From: Uranotaenia lowii
Lineage: Eukaryota; Arthropoda; Insecta; Diptera; Culicidae
NCBI RefSeq assembly: GCF_029784155.1
Contig: NC_073693.1
Location: 139,117,988-139,181,987 of the forward strand
DNA length: 64,000 bases
Direction of reading: 5' to 3'
The notes under the pieces were generated by a model. It worked only from the letters and a program-made list of their open reading frames with translations, had not been told where the DNA came from and made no database searches. Made by a program: the position numbers and the translations under genes. Positions 59,266-64,000 of the stretch are shown in pieces (position 1 is the first letter of the stretch; every line of letters starts with the position of its first letter).

Positions 59266-62200
59266 TACTCAAATTCGCTACTCAAATTCGGTACTCAAAC
59301 TCGCTACTCAAATTCGCTACTCAAACTCGCTACTCAAATTCGCTACTCAAACTCGCTACTCAAATTCGCTACTCAAATTCGCTACTCAAACTCGCTACTC
59401 AAACTCGCTACTCAAATTCGCTACTCAAACTCGCTACTCAAATTCGCTTTTCAAATTCGCTACTCAAATTCGCTACTCAAATTCGCTTTTCAAATTCGCT
59501 ACTCAAATTCGCTACTCAAATTCGCTACTCAAACTCGCTACTCAAATTCGCTACTCAAACTCGCTACTCAAATTCGCTACTCAAATTCGCTACTCAAATT
59601 CGCTACTCAAACTCGCTACTCAAACTCGCTACTCAAACTCGCTACTCAAATTCGCTACTAAAATTCGCTACTCAAATTAGCTACTCAAACTCGCTACTCA
59701 AATTCGCTTTTCAAATTCGCTACTCAAATTCGCTACTCAAATTCGCTACTCAAACTCGCTACTCAAATTCGCTACTCAAATTCGCTACTCAAACTCGCTA
59801 CTCAAACTCGCTACTCAAACTCGCTACTCAAATTCGCTACTCAAACTCGCTACTCAAATTCGCTTTTCAAATTCGCTACTCAAATTCGCTACTCAAATTC
59901 GCTTTTCAAATTCGCTACTCAAATTCGCTACTCAAATTCGCTACTCAAACTCGCTACTCAAATTCGCTACTCAAACTCGCTACTCAAATTCGCTACTCAA
60001 ATTCGCTACTCAAATTCGCTACTCAAACTCGCTACTCAAACTCGCTACTCAAACTCGCTACTCAAATTCGCTACTCAAATTCGCTACTCAAACTCGCTAC
60101 TCAAACTCGCTACTCAAATTCGCTACTAAAATTCGCTACTCAAATTAGCTACTCAAACTCGCTACTCAAATTCGCTTTTCAAATTCGCTACTCAAATTCG
60201 CTACTCAAACTCGCTACTCAAATTCGCTACTCAAACTCGCTACTCAAATTCGCTACTCAAATTCGCTACTCAAATTCGCTACTCAAACTCGCTACTCAAA
60301 CTCGCTACTCAAACTCGCTACTCAAATTCGCTACTCAAATTCGCTACTCAAACTCGCTACTCAAACTCGCTACTCAAATTCGCTACTAAAATTCGCTACT
60401 CAAATTCGCTACTCAAATTCGGTACTCAAACTCGCTACTCAAATTCGCTACTCAAACTCGCTTTTCAAATTCGCTACTCAAATTCGCTACTCAAATTCGC
60501 TACTCAAATTCGCTACTCAAACTCGCTACTCAAACTCGCTACTCAAATTCGCTACTCAAACTCGCTACTCAAATTCGCTTTTCAAATTCGCTTCTCAAAT
60601 TCGCTACTCAAATTCGCTTTTCAAATTCGCTACTCAAATTCGCTACTCAAATTCGCTACTCAAATTCGCTTTTCAAATTCGCTACTCAAATTCGCTACTC
60701 AAATTCGCTACTCAAACTCGCTACTCAAATTCGCTACTCAAACTCGCTACTCAAACTCGCTACTCAAATTCGCTACTCAAATTCGCTACTCAAACTCGCT
60801 ACTCAAACTCGCTACTCAAACTCGCTACTCAAATTCGCTACTAAAATTCGCTACTCAAATTAGCTACTCAAACTCGCTACTCAAATTCGCTTTTCAAATT
60901 CGCTACTCAAATTCGCTACTCAAACTCGCTACTCAAATTCGCTACTCAAACTCGCTACTCAAATTCGCTACTCAAATTCGCTACTCAAACTCGCTACTCA
61001 AACTCGCTACTCAAATTCGCTACTCAAACTCGCTACTCAAATTCGCTTTTCAAATTCGCTACTCAAATTCGCTACTCAAATTCGCTTTTCAAATTCGCTA
61101 CTCAAATTCGCTACTCAAATTCGCTACTCAAACTCGCTACTCAAATTCGCTACTCAAACTCGCTACTCAAATTCGCTACTCAAATTCGCTACTCAAATTC
61201 GCTACTCAAACTCGCTACTCAAACTCGCTACTCAAACTCGCTACTCAAATTCGCTACTCAAATTCGCTACTCAAACTCGCTACTCAAACTCGCTACTCAA
61301 ATTCGCTACTAAAATTCGCTACTCAAATTAGCAACTCACACTCGCTACTCAAATTCGCTTTTCAAATTCGCTACTCAAATTCGCTACTCAAACTCGCTAC
61401 TCAAATTCGCTACTCAAACTCGCTACTCAAATTCGCTTTTCAAATTCGCTACTCAAATTCGCTACTCAAACTCGCTACTCAAATTTGCTACTCAAACTCG
61501 CTACTCAAATTCGCTACTCAAACTCGCTACTCAAATTCGCTACTCAAACTCGCTACTCAAATTCGCTACTCAAATTCGCTACTCAAACTCGCTACTCAAA
61601 CTCGCTACTCAAATTCGCTACTCAAACTCGCTACTCAAATTCGCTTTTCAAATTCGCTACTCAAATTCGCTACTCAAATTCGCTTTTCAAATTCGCTACT
61701 CAAATTCGCTACTCAAATTCGCTACTCAAACTCGCTACTCAAATTCGCTACTCAAACTCGCTACTCAAATTCGCTACTCAAATTCGCTACTCAAATTCGC
61801 TACTCAAACTCGCTACTCAAACTCGCTACTCAAACTCGCTACTCAAATTCGCTACTCAAATTCGCTACTCAAACTCGCTACTCAAACTCGCTACTCAAAT
61901 TCGCTACTAAAATTCGGTACTCAAACTCGCTACTCAAATTCGGTACTCAAACTCGCTACTCAAATTCGCTACTCAAACTCGCTACTCAAATTCGCTACTC
62001 AAACTCGCTACTCAAATTCGCTACTCAAATTCGCTACTCAAACTCGCTACTCAAACTCGCTTCTCAAATTCGCTACTCAAACTCGCTACTCAAATTCGCT
62101 TTTCAAATTCGCTACTCAAATTCGCTACTCAAATTCGCTACTCAAATTCGCTTTTCAAATTCGCTACTCAAATTCGCTACTCAAATTCGCTACTCAAACT

Positions 62201-63206
62201 CGCTACTCAAATTCGCTACTCAAACTCGCTACTCAAATTCGCTACTCAAATTCGCTACTCAAATTCGCTACTCAAATTCGCTACTCAAACTCGCTACTCA
62301 AACTCGCTACTCAAATTCGCTACTAAAATTCGCTACTCAAATTAGCTACTCAAACTCGCTACTCAAATTCGCTTTTCAAATTCGCTACTCAAATTCGCTA
62401 CTCAAACTCGCTACTCAAATTCGCTACTCAAACTCGCTACTCAAATTCGCTACTCAAATTCGCTACTCAAACTCGCTACTCAAACTCGCTACTCAAATTC
62501 GCTACTCAAACTCGCTACTCAAATTCGCTTTTCAAATTCGCTACTCAAATTCGCTACTCAAATTCGCTTTTCAAATTCGCTACTCAAATTCGCTACTCAA
62601 ATTCGGTACTCAAACTCGCTACTCAAATTCGCTACTCAAATTCGCTACTCAAACTCGCTACTCAAATTCGCTACTCAAACTCGCTACTCAAACTCGCTAC
62701 TCAAATTCGCTACTAAAATTCGCTACTCAAATTAGCTACTCAAACTCGCTACTCAAATTCGCTTTTCAAATTCGCTACTCAAATTCGCTACTCAAACTCG
62801 CTACTCAAATTCGCTACTCAAACTCGCTACTCAAATTCGCTTTTCAAATTCGCTACTCAAATTCGCTACTCAAATTCGCTTTTCAAATTCGCTACTCAAA
62901 TTCGCTACTCAAATTCGCTACTCAAACTCGCTACTCAAATTCGCTACTCAAACTCGCTACTCAAATTCGCTACTCAAATTCGCTACTCAAACTCGCTACT
63001 CAAACTCGCTACTCAAATTCGCTACTCAAATTCGCTACTCAAATTCGCTACTCAAACTCGCTACTCAAATTCGCTTTTCAAATTCGCTACTCAAATTCGC
63101 TACTCAAATTCGCTACTCAAACTCGCTACTCAAATTCGCTACTCAAATTCGCCACTCAAATTCGCTACTCAAACTCGCTACTCAAATTCGCTACTCAAAC
63201 TCGCTA
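59266..63206. repeat. 13-bp satellite, block 5, with TACTAAAATTCGC markers
   Basis: About 303 units with a local higher-order pattern. The marker CTACTAAAATTCG occurs at 59655, 60123, 60383, 60838, 61306, 61904, 62320 and 62710. Spacings are 468, 260, 455, 468, 598, 416 and 390 bp, all exact multiples of 13 (36, 20, 35, 36, 46, 32, 30 units). It is often followed by TACTCAAATTAGC and preceded by TTTTCAAATTCGC pairs, so a composite unit of 30-36 monomers has been amplified with length changes. Confidence 0.95.
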
Positions 63207-64000
63207 TATTATAAAAAAAAGCTTGGCTTTCGGTTGCCCACAATAATAAAAAAAAACGTAAAATTTAGCTTATCGTGTTTTAATTTTTTGGCAACAAATT
63301 ACCCAACCTCCCTCATTACAATTATTGTTCGGACGTGGCAAAAATTCGACTTATAGCTTTCTCCTGCATCGGCGAGTCCCGGTTCATGACAGTGGAGGTC
63401 CAAATCGCAATTTTATCCATCTTCTGGGGAACATTCACGACGGCACCGCAAATTTCTTCAGGGTTATCGAAAACCTCGCCAACGTTGATCACCCACTGGC
63501 CGCCGCGGAAATTCTTCTCGTCTTCCCACATGGGGCGAAGGCCCTGCTTGAACGGCGAATAATCGCACCCGGTCTTCAGGTCCGACGGGCTCTTGATGTG
63601 GTTGTATAATTTCCGGAAGTCCTCCACGGTACCGACGGTGGCCGCCTCTTTCAGGTTGTCTCCCCACGACTTGTTCTTATCCGGTTCCTGATACCCGAGC
63701 GTCCACTGGAAATGCAGCGGATGTTTGATGAGGCATTCCGGATCGACGGTGCCGCCTTGGTTTTGGTAGCGGTATCGCCACGGGGATCGCCCAATAGCAC
63801 ACACAACGGTGGTCATGCTGCTAGGCGTTACAATTTGCGCGCACGTGAACGATGAGGGAAAAGCCCTGGTTATCCGTTTTCCGATGAGCGCTGCAGACGA
63901 AACACCTCACTGTTCTTCAACTTGCAAAAAACCGACCGACCTCCGGAAATATCGATGACAGAACCCGTTTTTTTTTTTGTTTTTCAGTTTTTTGCGGGAG
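63207..64000 (-). repeat. eIF4E module, copy 3 (cut by window end)
   Basis: Same left boundary as copies 1 and 2 with one extra A in the A run near 63213. The spacing from copy 2 is 4920 bp. It runs off the window. Confidence 0.95.
63322..63816 (-). pseudogene. eIF4E-like retrocopy, copy 3
   Basis: The 164-residue frame differs from copies 1 and 2 by a single substitution (GGCGCGTCC to GGCGAGTCC at about 63375), changing Ala148 to Ser. All other lesions are shared. The near identity of three copies indicates very recent duplication or ongoing homogenisation. Confidence 0.85.

Overview
This is eukaryotic DNA, most likely from a culicine-type mosquito. The strongest clue is a Tc1/mariner element at 10223-16440 whose 26-bp-class ends, DD37E spacing and protein match the mosquito ITmD37E family. 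The many short foldback elements with TA or TAA target duplications, I/Loa-type LINEs, AT-rich introns and a tRNA-Arg-primed LTR element fit this. The species cannot be fixed from the sequence.

The only host gene seen lies on the + strand. Two exons (7911-8089 and 39771-39940) join in frame into the end of one I-set immunoglobulin domain and a complete following one. I read them as part of a peroxidasin-like extracellular matrix protein. The intron between them is 31,681 bp. The next intron starts at 39941 and does not end inside the window. Nearly everything else is intronic repeat DNA.

Layout: 1-2409 unassigned; 2410-5960 two octamer arrays with decayed edges; 6191-7420 a foldback element carrying inverted tRNA-like promoters; 7911-8089 exon; 9833-10132 a Tourist-like MITE; 10223-16440 a dead ITmD37E element containing three further insertions, one of them nested inside another; 17850-21006 a foldback element holding a hAT-like element (18049-20795), which itself holds another MITE; 21892-27379 an I/Loa-type LINE on the minus strand with intact ORF1 and broken ORF2; 30048-32254 a non-autonomous LTR element on the minus strand; 32255-36880 the remains of a large element with AGCAAT-rich arms, six TGACGTCA palindromes and a long (TA)n run; 36939-37444 another foldback; 39771-39940 exon.

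From 40196 to the window end a 13-bp satellite (TACTCAAATTCGC / TACTCAAACTCGC) dominates. It is interrupted by a 3'-truncated LINE (49596-51712), a 441-bp MITE with perfect ends (53290-53730) and three almost identical 0.98-kb modules (54292, 58288, 63207). Each module carries a degenerate, intronless copy of the cap-binding translation factor eIF4E on the minus strand. Blocks of satellite have been duplicated in registers that are exact multiples of 13 bp, so the array has higher-order structure and the eIF4E modules have been co-amplified with it. The eIF4E modules trapped in the satellite are the most unusual content. The long open frames through the satellites are artefacts of stop-free repeats.
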